In this document: positions 1 to 9,667 of the stretch, piece by piece
How the letters are laid out: every line of letters begins with the position of its first letter
Numbering within the stretch: the stretch's first letter is position 1
NCBI GenBank assembly: GCA_020062605.1
Contig: JAGUWA010000019.1
Span: 1 to 27,392 of the forward strand
Direction of reading: 5' to 3'
Source: Parvibaculum sp.
Lineage (GTDB): Bacteria; Pseudomonadota; Alphaproteobacteria; Parvibaculales; Parvibaculaceae
DNA: 27,392 nt
Translations under genes and position numbers: made by a program
Notes under the pieces: generated by a model
What the model saw: the letters and a program-made list of their open reading frames with translations, nothing else
Databases searched by the model: none
Told to the model about the DNA's origin: nothing

Positions 1-12
1 GCGAAGATTGAC

Positions 13-27
13 GCCGCCTGCGGCGGC
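13..27 (-). terminator. GC hairpin downstream of valS (weak terminator candidate)
   Basis: Perfect 6-bp inverted repeat GCCGCC-TGC-GGCGGC lying about 57 nt beyond the valS stop. On the minus strand it is followed by GTCAATCTT, so there is no convincing U-tract. It may end valS transcription together with the palindromic repeat at 31-59, but this is inference. Confidence 0.3.
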
Positions 28-30
28 TTC

Positions 31-59
31 TGGATGCCCGGATCAAGTCCGGGCATGAC
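31..59 (+). repeat. REP-like palindromic repeat, copy A
   Basis: TGG, then a 9-bp arm ATGCCCGGA (34-42), loop TCAAG (43-47), arm TCCGGGCAT (48-56), then GAC. The same TGG-arm-loop-arm-GAC layout recurs at 25017-25055 (opposite strand) and 25371-25409, so this is a dispersed family of short palindromes rather than a chance hairpin. It sits just after the valS stop codon and may help to stabilise or end that transcript. Confidence 0.75.
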
Positions 60-83
60 AAGTTTTGGGGTAGCGCGGGGGCG

Positions 84-2813
<2,730 letters not shown>

Positions 2814-2839
2814 TCGGTCACATCCGTGAGAAGAGGCGC

Positions 2840-2883
2840 AAAAAAGGGCGGCGCGGGCCTGTGTTACACAGGCAGCGCCACCC
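2840..2883 (-). terminator. Strong intrinsic terminator / attenuator candidate in valS leader
   Basis: Read on the minus strand: GGGTGGCGC pairs with GCGCCGCCC (9 bp with one U-G wobble), a small T/CC internal loop follows, then GCCTGTG pairs with CACAGGC (7 bp) across a TAA loop. The stem is followed directly by six Ts (2845-2840). This is a textbook Rho-independent terminator. It lies 58 nt after the popZ stop and ends 26 nt before the valS ATG, so it is both a popZ terminator and a barrier in front of valS. Confidence 0.8.
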
Positions 2884-2941
2884 TATCAAGCGTTCGGGAA
2901 AGGTCAGGCCGGGCCGGATTGGCCCCGCGATAGCGGCAGCG

Positions 2942-3664
2942 TCAGCGTTTGCGCCGCGATACGCGCTCGATTTCCTCGGCCACGAGGCGTTCGACCAGGG
3001 CCGGGAGGTTCTCGTCCAGCCACTCCTTGAGCATCGGACGGAGCATGTCGCCCACGATGTCCTCAAGCGTGCGGCCACCATTGGAGCTCGACAGCGAGCT
3101 GGCCAGAGCGCCGAAGGCGGCGGAAGCGGCCGTCTCGGCATCGCGCGACAGGATCGGGGATTGATCGGCACTCATGGCGGGCTCCTCAATGTCTGTATCG
3201 GCTGCTTCGTCCACAGGCTCGGGTTGCGGCGCAACGCCTGTGGCAAGCGCGGGCGCGACTTCGGGCTCAGGCTCCGGGATCGGCTCGTAGACGGGTTCGG
3301 ATATGGGCTCCGGTTCCCGAACGGGTTCGGGCTCCGGCTCCGCAAACTGGATATCATCCATAAGTTCCGGTTCGGGCGCAGGCTCCGGCATATAGGTGGC
3401 CGCAGGCGCCACGGGTTCCGGCGCCGGCTCCATGTAAGCTTCCTCGGGAAGTGCCTCGGTCAGTTCGAGAATGTCGTCTTCTTCCGCGACTTCCTCTTCG
3501 GCGGGCTCTTCGGCGAACTCGGTCGCAGCAGGCGGAGGCGGCGGTGCGACCTCGGCGGACTCCTGCGGCGTCTCTTCCGAGCCGCTGTCCTCCGAGATGA
3601 TCCGGCGGATGGAGGCGAGAATCTCCTCCATCGTCGGTTCCTGTGCCTGCCCCTGATTGCTCAT
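2942..3664 (-). CDS. popZ: PopZ-family polar organising protein (DUF2497)
   Basis: The 240-residue product has the three-part layout of PopZ. A short N-terminal helix (EPTMEEILASIRRIISED, about residues 10-27) in the family recruits client proteins. A long disordered middle (about 30-160) is dominated by Pro, Glu and Ala with repeated PEPEP-like runs. The C-terminal region (about 195-236) has helices around TLEDIVGDMLRPMLKEWLD and LPALVERLVAEEIERV that drive oligomerisation. In Caulobacter, PopZ forms a polar matrix that anchors the ParB-parS centromere and signalling proteins. Start chosen at the ATG preceded by CAGGGCG. Its place between tolC and valS is a common rhizobial arrangement. The middle region is compositionally biased, as expected, and should not be read as transferred DNA. 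Confidence 0.9.
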   Translation of the reverse strand: MSNQGQAQEPTMEEILASIRRIISEDSGSEETPQESAEVAPPPPPAATEFAEEPAEEEVAEEDDILELTEALPEEAYMEPAPEPVAPAATYMPEPAPEPELMDDIQFAEPEPEPVREPEPISEPVYEPIPEPEPEVAPALATGVAPQPEPVDEAADTDIEEPAMSADQSPILSRDAETAASAAFGALASSLSSSNGGRTLEDIVGDMLRPMLKEWLDENLPALVERLVAEEIERVSRRKR

Positions 3665-3729
3665 TAAATCGCCCTGCTCGCGCGTGTTTCGTCTCGTTCA
3701 ATAAGACAAATAACAAGAGAACCTTAGGA

Positions 3730-3754
3730 GAAGTTGAACGAATTTGCCAACTTC
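3730..3754. other. Inverted repeat between tolC and popZ
   Basis: Perfect 7-bp arms GAAGTTG (3730-3736) and CAACTTC (3748-3754) around an 11-nt AT-rich centre. It lies 29 nt past the tolC stop and 66 nt before popZ. There is no U-tract on either strand, so an operator or RNA-stabilising stem is as likely as a terminator. Confidence 0.35.
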
Positions 3755-3782
3755 CCCTTAATTTTCGGGGCGCCGGCGAGGG

Positions 3783-5180
3783 CTACTCGTCGCCGGCAGT
3801 GCCGAAACCGATCCACTTGTTGCGAACCTCGCCATAATTCACGGCCGGATCGTAATAATCGACCGGCAATTCGAGGTTCCGCGCGGTGAGAAGGCCCATT
3901 GCGGCCAGAAGACCGTATTCGGCCACGGCAAGATCGCGCTCGGCGCTGACGAGCGACACGCGGGCGTTGAGATATTCCTGCTCGGCATTCAGCACGTCGA
4001 GCGTGGTGCGCGCGCCCACTTCGGATTCCTGGCGAACGCCTTCCAGCGCGATCTCGCTCGCGTTCACGCCTTCCTGATTGGAGACGATGCTCGCCCGCGA
4101 GGAGAGCAGCTGGTTCCACGCATTGCGGACCGCCTCGTCCACCTCGCGCATGGCGGCCGCGACCTGCAAGCGGCTCTGGTTATGCAACTCCTTCGCCTCG
4201 CGCACCTGCGAGTATTCGACGCCGGCCTGATAAAGCGGGATCGTGAGCACCCCGACGATCGAGCTTTCCTCGACATCCCGGACGGTCAGCGAAGGATCCC
4301 GCCCGTACTGGTACTGCGCCTGAATATCGACGCTCGGCAGCAGCGCACCCTTGGCGACCGAGATCGCCTCACGGTTGGCCTGCTCGGCGTAACGCGCCGC
4401 CTGGAGCGTCGGGTTGTTCTTCTCGGCAACCGAACGCGCGTCTTCCTCGGAGTTCGGCAACCCCGCGACGACGGGCGGCTTTTCGAGCGTGCCCGGCATC
4501 TGGCCGACGATACGCTCATAGAAGGCACGGCTCGCCGTAAGCTGCGCTTCCGCCGCAGTGAGATTGGATTTCGCGAGCGAAAGACGGGCCTCGGCCTGCG
4601 CGGTGTCGGTGCGCGTGAGTTCGCCGACGCGGAAGCGATCGGTGGTCGCCTCAAGCTGGCGCTGAAGCACATCGACGTTGTTGCGATTGAGCTCCACGAC
4701 ACTCTGGTCGCGAATGACGTTCATATAGGCCTGAACGGCATTGAAGAGCGTCGACTGCTCCACGCTCATCAGCGCTTCGCGACCCGCGAGCACGCCATAT
4801 TCGGCCTGATCGGTCGCATTGACGGTACGCCCGCCCGCGAAGACGTTCTGGCTGAGCGTCACCGAACCCGTATAGGGCTCGATATCGCCTTTGGAGGTGG
4901 TGCCGGTATTGAGCGTCGTATCGGTATGCGTCGCGCCGTAGGTGCCCTGCGCCTGCACGGTCGGACGCCAGCCCGACAGGGCCTGCGGTACGCCTTCGTC
5001 GGTCGCTCGCAGCTGGGCGCGCTGCGCCTGCAGCGTCGGGTTTGTCTGATAGGCGGCGGCAAGTGCGTCGGTCAGGTTTTCGGCGGAAGCGGGCGCGACG
5101 GCGAGGAGGCCGGTGAGCGCCGTTGTACCGAGAGCAAGAGCGAGGTAACGGGTCAGGGACGTTTTTCTGGATGACTTCAT
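3783..5180 (-). CDS. tolC: TolC-family outer-membrane efflux channel
   Basis: Outer-membrane and periplasmic trimeric channel that pairs with RND or ABC pumps and type I secretion systems. The 465-residue protein starts with a clear signal peptide: basic MKSSRKTSLTRY, a hydrophobic core, and an APASA cleavage site before ENLTDAL at residue 34. Two homologous OEP (outer-membrane efflux) repeats follow, rich in long heptad-like helices (for example around RDQSVVELNRNNVDVLQRQL and in the C-terminal EGVRQESEVGARTTLDVLNA). GARTTLDVLNAEQEYL is a hallmark of the second repeat. The reading frame continues 14 codons upstream, but the ATG at 5180 fits the signal peptide and has GGAG upstream. The upstream neighbour is the Pcm-like gene, and a promoter overlaps that gene's stop. 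Which pump it serves cannot be told from the window. Confidence 0.93.
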   Translation of the reverse strand: MKSSRKTSLTRYLALALGTTALTGLLAVAPASAENLTDALAAAYQTNPTLQAQRAQLRATDEGVPQALSGWRPTVQAQGTYGATHTDTTLNTGTTSKGDIEPYTGSVTLSQNVFAGGRTVNATDQAEYGVLAGREALMSVEQSTLFNAVQAYMNVIRDQSVVELNRNNVDVLQRQLEATTDRFRVGELTRTDTAQAEARLSLAKSNLTAAEAQLTASRAFYERIVGQMPGTLEKPPVVAGLPNSEEDARSVAEKNNPTLQAARYAEQANREAISVAKGALLPSVDIQAQYQYGRDPSLTVRDVEESSIVGVLTIPLYQAGVEYSQVREAKELHNQSRLQVAAAMREVDEAVRNAWNQLLSSRASIVSNQEGVNASEIALEGVRQESEVGARTTLDVLNAEQEYLNARVSLVSAERDLAVAEYGLLAAMGLLTARNLELPVDYYDPAVNYGEVRNKWIGFGTAGDE

Positions 5181-5307
5181 TTTTCTTAATTTCTCCGCGA
5201 AAGAGGCGGCTTCGTCCCTCAACGCATCCGCAGGTGGAATCTCAAGTCCGGCAGGCTAAATGCAGGCGGTGCGAATTGCTATTCCCAGATCGAGAAGTAT
5301 TTTCGTG

Positions 5308-5336
5308 ACTAGATGCAATCTGCCAGTACCTGTCAG
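5308..5336 (-). promoter_or_regulatory. Putative sigma-70 promoter of tolC
   Basis: On the minus strand CTGACA (5336-5331) is separated by exactly 17 nt from TCTAGT (5313-5308). The -35 matches TTGACA at five of six positions and the -10 is moderate. Transcription would start near 5301, giving a leader of about 120 nt before tolC. The -35 box overlaps the stop codon of the upstream methyltransferase gene. Confidence 0.55.
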
Positions 5337-5995
5337 AAAACAAAGCCCTCCACGGGCTCAAAGCCCGGGAGAAACCGGATGTTCGCGTCAAAAGCGTCGC
5401 GGCCGCTGAAGGAGCCGCCGGAGCGGACATAAAGCCGCGCCCTGCCGGATACGCCGTCACCGAGCACGCAAACGAGACGGCCGTCCTCGCGGAGCTGCGC
5501 CTGCAACGATTCCGGAACCGAACTGACCATGCCGTTGATGAAAATGACGTCGTAAGGCGCCTGTCTGGCGCAGCCCTCGGTCAGGGGACCCGAGACGACC
5601 ACGGCATTGTCGACACCGAGATCGGAGAGCGTCGCTCCCGCCTGGGCCGCAAGCTCCTCGTCGCATTCGAGCCCGACCACCGTTCCGGCAAGATGCGAGA
5701 GCACGGCGGTCGAATAGCCGGTGCCGCAGCCGACATCGAGGACGAGATCGTCGGGGCCGATTTCCGCGAGCTGGGCGAGCTTCGCGAGGACGCGCGGCTC
5801 CATGAGGAAACGCGGCGGGGTGCCGTCCGCAATCTTAACGTCCTCGTCCATGTAGGCGATGCCCTGCCGCGCATTCGGCACGAAACGTTCCCGCGGCACG
5901 GCGGAGAGCGCCGCTATCACCCGTTCGTCCGTCACCGCGTTCACGCGGACCTGGCTTTCGACCATGTTGAGGCGGGCGGCGGCGAAATCGGTCAT
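5333..5995 (-). CDS. pcm: Protein-L-isoaspartate O-methyltransferase family protein
   Basis: SAM-dependent methyltransferase of the Pcm family (COG2518), whose classical members repair isoaspartyl residues in damaged proteins. With the start at 5995 the product is 220 residues. It opens with MTDFAAARLNMVESQVRVNAV and RERFVP (36-41), both typical of the alphaproteobacterial clade found beside tolC. The SAM-binding motif I is VLDVGCGTGYS (85-95). The open frame extends 48 codons further upstream, but that part is Arg/Pro-rich and unlike the family; the chosen ATG has GGGACAG upstream. The substrate-pocket region where classical Pcm has ISQP/ISAP reads FLMEP here, so true isoaspartyl repair is not assured. 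Confidence 0.85.
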   Translation of the reverse strand: MTDFAAARLNMVESQVRVNAVTDERVIAALSAVPRERFVPNARQGIAYMDEDVKIADGTPPRFLMEPRVLAKLAQLAEIGPDDLVLDVGCGTGYSTAVLSHLAGTVVGLECDEELAAQAGATLSDLGVDNAVVVSGPLTEGCARQAPYDVIFINGMVSSVPESLQAQLREDGRLVCVLGDGVSGRARLYVRSGGSFSGRDAFDANIRFLPGFEPVEGFVF

Positions 5996-6149
5996 GATCT
6001 GTCCCAGCGGCTTGGGCCACGAAGGGCCCGCAAATAAGGTGTTGGCGGCGTTTATACTGGCCCCGGCGGGCAAACTCAATTCGCGGAATGTCGCGGGAAA
6101 GCCCAAGCGCCGGTTAAGAGAGCGGAAAGCCCTCGGCATGTATTGGTCG

Positions 6150-6178
6150 TTGTACCCAAGGCGGGGAATTGCTATACC
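6150..6178 (+). promoter_or_regulatory. Putative sigma-70 promoter of tRNA-Cys
   Basis: TTGTAC (6150-6155), 17-nt spacer, TATACC (6173-6178). The predicted start is near 6185, about 43 nt before the mature tRNA. The region after the -10 is very GC-rich, as in stringently controlled stable-RNA promoters. A 7-bp inverted repeat (GGCGGGG at 6160-6166, CCCCGCC at 6177-6183) brackets the -10. Confidence 0.6.
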
Positions 6179-6227
6179 CCGCCCGCCCCGAGATTGCGGT
6201 GACGAGTCCCGCGGATCGCAGGGAAAT

Positions 6228-6301
6228 GGCCACGTGGCGGAGTGGTGACGCAGCGGACTGCAAATCCGTATACCCCGGTTCGATTCCGGGCGTGGCCTCC
6301 A
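6228..6301 (+). tRNA. tRNA-Cys (anticodon GCA)
   Basis: Full cloverleaf. Acceptor GGCCACG pairs with CGTGGCC. The anticodon stem GCGGA/TCCGT (one G-U) closes the loop CTGCAAA, giving anticodon GCA. The T-stem CCCGG/CCGGG closes a TTCGATT loop. The 3' CCA is encoded (6299-6301). Length is 74 nt. Confidence 0.97.
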
Positions 6302-6327
6302 ATCACCTCATGCGAATGAAGAGCGAG

Positions 6328-6344
6328 AAACCCGCCTTTGCGGG
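6328..6344 (-). terminator. Intrinsic terminator after the O-antigen polymerase gene
   Basis: On the minus strand CCCGC-AAAG-GCGGG is followed by TTTCTC. It lies 7 nt beyond the stop of the leftward polysaccharide operon and separates it from the convergent tRNA-Cys. The stem is short (5 bp) but GC-only. Confidence 0.5.
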
Positions 6345-6351
6345 CCCGGGC

Positions 6352-7680
6352 TTATGCCTGGAAGCCGGATGCCGGCGCCGAACCGATTCCCTGCCGGACC
6401 CGGGATGCGGCCCGAAGGACCGGCCGCCGCACTCCTCCCCGTTCCTCGACGGCCAGAAGCACCCCCCAGAGCGTCCCGGCAATGAGATAGAAGTGGCGCC
6501 AGTTGTCGATGTCGATGATGGCGGCCTCGGCGATGTGGCCCGCGAAGACCGCGTAAACGACGATGAGGAGGCCCTGCTCCGGACTGTCCCGGCCGATCGC
6601 CCGCCAGCCCCTGACAAGCGTGATGAGCATCAGCGCGATGAAGGCGAGCCCCGACAGGAAGCCGCCCGCGACGAGGATGTTCAGATAGACGTTATGCGTG
6701 TCGAGGCGGTTGATCATTGCCCATTGCGACGGACCGAGGCCGAACGGCTTTTCGAGCGCCATCGCGAAGGCGCGGGCCTGGCTTTCGAAACGGCCGTGCT
6801 CGGGATCGGTGTCGTAGCTCTGGACGAGCGAGGCGCGCTCCTCGAAAAGCGCCGCCACTTTCGGGCTCGACAAGGCAAAGCCGATCACACCGACCATGAC
6901 AACGACCGCCAGCGCGCCGAAGCCGATGAGCCGCATCGTCTGCAGATAGGATTTCGAGGTCGCGAGCGTCAACCCGAAGAAGATGAGCCCGGAAAACAGA
7001 AGATTGCCCCATGCGCCGCGCGAGAAGCTGAGCAGTAGCGCAAGAATGAGAACCCCGAACGGAAATACGATCCAGAACGAGCGCAGCGACTGTGCGGTGC
7101 TGAGCCGCCAGCCGAGAAAAAGGATGGGCGCGACAAGAAACGGGCCGAAGACGTTCGGGTCGTTGAAGGTGCCGCGGGCACGGCCATATTCGGTGAAGAT
7201 TTCCGTACCGGGAAAGAGCACGAAGTAACCGGCAATGCCAAGAGCGGCGGCGAGCGTTGCCGCGGCTGTGTAGGCCCAGAATATCTGCGTGAGGCGCCGT
7301 ATGGGGTCGGCATAGACCCATGACGCGAAGAAGAGGAAGGTACCGACGAGATAGATCGTCGTCATCATCGCCGGGCGCACACGCTCCATATAAAGCGCAT
7401 CCATGGCGCCGATGCCGTATCCCGCGACGACAAGGCCCCAGAGCGCCGCCGGCCAACCGAGGCGGCGCGGAAAGCGCAAGCCGAAGAGGAAAGTGAGCGC
7501 GACAGTCGCCGCCATCAGAAGGTCGTAGGGAGACGGGCTGTCCTGCGTGCGGTCCGAGCGGACATAGAAGCTCGTGAGGATGACGAGAATGACGAGCCAT
7601 TCGGCGAGATGCACGGCAAACGGCCGGCGAGGTTCGCCACCGCGCGTCCGGTTACCTGTCTCGATCTGCCAGCCGTCCAT
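6352..7680 (-). CDS. O-antigen polymerase/ligase family membrane protein (Wzy/WaaL-like)
   Basis: Inner-membrane protein of 442 residues with about twelve hydrophobic segments. A larger soluble loop near residues 265-320 lies before the last three segments. This layout is typical of the Wzy polymerase/WaaL ligase superfamily. Recognisable motifs are RGTFNDPNVFGPF (about 170), LLLSFSRGAWGN (about 213) and the HNVYLNILVAGG box (about 326) found in Wzy_C proteins. In the family it either polymerises undecaprenyl-linked repeat units or transfers glycan to an acceptor; with Wza, Wzc and Wzx genes nearby, polymerase is favoured. The start lies 3 nt after the stop of the glycosyltransferase gene, so it is the last gene of a wza - GT4 - wzy operon. 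The C-terminal tail is Arg/Ala-rich and cytoplasmic. Confidence 0.88.
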   Translation of the reverse strand: MDGWQIETGNRTRGGEPRRPFAVHLAEWLVILVILTSFYVRSDRTQDSPSPYDLLMAATVALTFLFGLRFPRRLGWPAALWGLVVAGYGIGAMDALYMERVRPAMMTTIYLVGTFLFFASWVYADPIRRLTQIFWAYTAAATLAAALGIAGYFVLFPGTEIFTEYGRARGTFNDPNVFGPFLVAPILFLGWRLSTAQSLRSFWIVFPFGVLILALLLSFSRGAWGNLLFSGLIFFGLTLATSKSYLQTMRLIGFGALAVVVMVGVIGFALSSPKVAALFEERASLVQSYDTDPEHGRFESQARAFAMALEKPFGLGPSQWAMINRLDTHNVYLNILVAGGFLSGLAFIALMLITLVRGWRAIGRDSPEQGLLIVVYAVFAGHIAEAAIIDIDNWRHFYLIAGTLWGVLLAVEERGGVRRPVLRAASRVRQGIGSAPASGFQA

Positions 7681-7683
7681 CGT

Positions 7684-8904
7684 TCAGTGTTCCGCGCCGG
7701 TGAGACCCGGACGGGCAGCACCGCCTGCCCTGCCCGCAAGCGCAATCTCTCTCCTCGCCTCGCGCATGTCGAGAAGGCGCGTGTAGAAACCGTCGACGGC
7801 ATCGACCATTCGGGTGGCGGAGAAGAACTCACGGATGCGGCCATGAAGCCTTTCGGCGTCCGCCGAAATACCGGCCGGATCGGAAAGCGCGCGCGTCATC
7901 GCCGCCAACAACGCAGGCGCATCGCCCGGCGGCACGAGACGTGCGGCGAGAGGACCAAAGATTTCAGGCACACCACCGACCTTTGTCGCAATGAGCGGCA
8001 GGCCCGCCGCCGCCGCCTCGAGCGCGACATAGGGAAGCGATTCGTTCCACGACGGCATGACGACGACACGGCCAAGAGCGAACGCCTCGCGTGCGGGCAT
8101 CGCGCCCAGGAACTCGAAGCGGGCGAGACCCTTCGCCTCCTCCACCATCCGCTCGAACTGCGCCCGGTCGGGACCGGCGCCGACGATCCGGATTCGGACC
8201 GGCCGTTCCAGACGCGAGGCGGCTTCGATGAGCGTCGAAACACCCTTGAGCATCCGCAATTCGCCGATGAAGAGGAAGTCCGCCGCGTCTTCGGCGGGAA
8301 CAATGAGCTCGAACTCGGCCTCGGAAAGACCGTTGTGAATGACGGTCGTGGGCGCGGCCGGCTTGCCGACCTTCGCGCGATAGGCGTTGCGGCTGAACCC
8401 GGATTCGAAGATGAGGCCGCCGGTGCGCTGGCGCATCAGCCGCTCCGCCCCGAGATAGACCATGCCCTCGAGGCTCCAGAGGCCGTAATGCAGCGAGCCG
8501 CCATGTGGGGTGTAGATGCGGATGGCATCGGGCGCGCCACCGGAGAGACGCGCGAGCATACCGCCCTTTGCGCCATGACCATGCACGATGTCGGGCTTCA
8601 GCCAGCGCAGGAGTTGAGTGACCTCGCGAATGTTGGCGATGTCGCCGAAACCCGGCAAGCGCGACATGGGAATGACATGGAGGCCGAGACCGCATTGGGC
8701 CCCGAGTTTTGCGAGCGCGGCGGCGGCGCGCTCGTCCTGGGGCTCGGCACAGACGACGCCGACGGCGATACCCGCTTCCTGCTGTCCGGCGACGAGGTCG
8801 CGCACATGGCGGAAGAGGCCGCCCATCGGCAGCCGCATGACATGGACGACCTTCCGCACGCCCCGGCTCCGGGCGTCTTGGCCGCTATGTGCGGCGGCGG
8901 CCAT
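7684..8904 (-). CDS. Glycosyltransferase family 4
   Basis: Cytoplasmic, probably membrane-associated GT-B glycosyltransferase of 406 residues. The N-terminal domain has the glycine-rich acceptor loop MRLPMGGLFRHV (23-34) and the HGHGAKGGMLARL stretch (108-120). The C-terminal domain has VIHNGL (188-193), FIGELRMLKG (212-221) and the EX7E motif (E288 and E296 in NESLPYVALE), followed by GLPLIATKVGGVPEI, which together bind the nucleotide-sugar donor in GT4 enzymes. It adds a sugar to the lipid-linked repeat unit; donor and acceptor are not predictable from sequence. Its start codon shares one base with the stop of the upstream wza-like gene (TGATG), implying translational coupling. Confidence 0.92.
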   Translation of the reverse strand: MAAAAHSGQDARSRGVRKVVHVMRLPMGGLFRHVRDLVAGQQEAGIAVGVVCAEPQDERAAAALAKLGAQCGLGLHVIPMSRLPGFGDIANIREVTQLLRWLKPDIVHGHGAKGGMLARLSGGAPDAIRIYTPHGGSLHYGLWSLEGMVYLGAERLMRQRTGGLIFESGFSRNAYRAKVGKPAAPTTVIHNGLSEAEFELIVPAEDAADFLFIGELRMLKGVSTLIEAASRLERPVRIRIVGAGPDRAQFERMVEEAKGLARFEFLGAMPAREAFALGRVVVMPSWNESLPYVALEAAAAGLPLIATKVGGVPEIFGPLAARLVPPGDAPALLAAMTRALSDPAGISADAERLHGRIREFFSATRMVDAVDGFYTRLLDMREARREIALAGRAGGAARPGLTGAEH

Positions 8905-9464
8905 CAGAAATAGCGCTCCCGCACGAGAATGGTATCGCCCGGCAGGACGGGCTCGTTGCTGTCGACGCCGATCTCGACGATGCGGTCGCCGCGATTGCGC
9001 GTGATCTTCACTCGATCTTCGTCGGCCCGATAGGTGAAGCCGCCTGCAATGGCGACCGCGCTCTGCACGGTCATGCCATTGACGTAAGGGTACTGCCCGG
9101 CGCGCTGCACCTCACCGAGGATGAAGAAGGGGCGGAATTCGGTGACCTGAACGCTCACATTCGGATTACGCAGCAGCGTGCGGCCAAGCTCGGCGGCAAC
9201 AACATCCTCGAATTCATCCGTGGTGAGACCCCGCGCGGGGATCGGCGGCATGAGTGGCATGGAAACCGTGCCCGTGCTGTCCACCGCGAATTCGCCGCTG
9301 AGATCCGGCTGGCCGAAGACGACGATGCGCAACCGGTCGCCGGTATCGAGGACGTAGACATCGTTTTCCGTCGAAACCGGGCGCTCGGCAATGATGCCCC
9401 GCTCCGCGCAGCCGGCGGCCGCAGCGAAAATCGCCATCAGGACAAGGGCGAGACGGAGCTTCAT
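8904..9464 (-). CDS. Polysaccharide export lipoprotein (Wza-like, Poly_export/SLBB)
   Basis: A 186-residue exported protein. The N-terminus MKLRLALVLMAIFAAAAGC is a lipoprotein signal peptide with Cys19 as the likely lipidated residue. A Poly_export domain follows (about 37-110; VYVLDTGDRLRIVVFGQPDL, then PLMPPIPARGLT) and one SLBB-type domain (about 112-180; FFILGEVQRAGQYPY, then GGFTYRA). It is much shorter than E. coli Wza (about 380 residues) and resembles the compact outer-membrane export proteins of alphaproteobacterial exopolysaccharide systems. It would pair with the divergently encoded co-polymerase/kinase at 9668. The start is supported by GAGG 7 nt upstream. First gene of the leftward operon. 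Confidence 0.92.
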   Translation of the reverse strand: MKLRLALVLMAIFAAAAGCAERGIIAERPVSTENDVYVLDTGDRLRIVVFGQPDLSGEFAVDSTGTVSMPLMPPIPARGLTTDEFEDVVAAELGRTLLRNPNVSVQVTEFRPFFILGEVQRAGQYPYVNGMTVQSAVAIAGGFTYRADEDRVKITRNRGDRIVEIGVDSNEPVLPGDTILVRERYF

Positions 9465-9667
9465 GGAGGGCCTCTGTGCCGGTTTCAGCGCTGCCGGAGA
9501 GTACCGCCGGAAGGGTTAATTTTTTCGCAACCCCGGACTGCGACAGACCGTCCTGCCGCGCGGAAAAGCGCGTGAAATCAGCACCGGCAGAGAGATTTCA
9601 AGGTTTCCCGTTAAGGCTTCCGTTACCTAAAGGACGTCTACTGCGGGGGCACCTGTTGAGCGAAAGC
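9465..9667. promoter_or_regulatory. Divergent regulatory region between wza-like and wzc-like genes
   Basis: These 203 nt separate the two divergently read export genes and must hold promoters for both. An imperfect repeat GGGTT...AACCC surrounds an AT-rich TAATTTTTTCGC block near 9513-9533. I could not find a well-spaced -35/-10 pair on either strand, so no specific promoter is called. Confidence 0.4.

Noticed and set aside
2814..2941. T-box riboswitch or Val-rich leader peptide before valS
   Set aside because: No T-box core sequence and no short frame with clustered Val codons; only the terminator stem is supported.
7609..8913. Long plus-strand open frame opposite the GT4 gene
   Set aside because: Arg/Asp-rich translation with no family features; antisense shadow of a clear glycosyltransferase.
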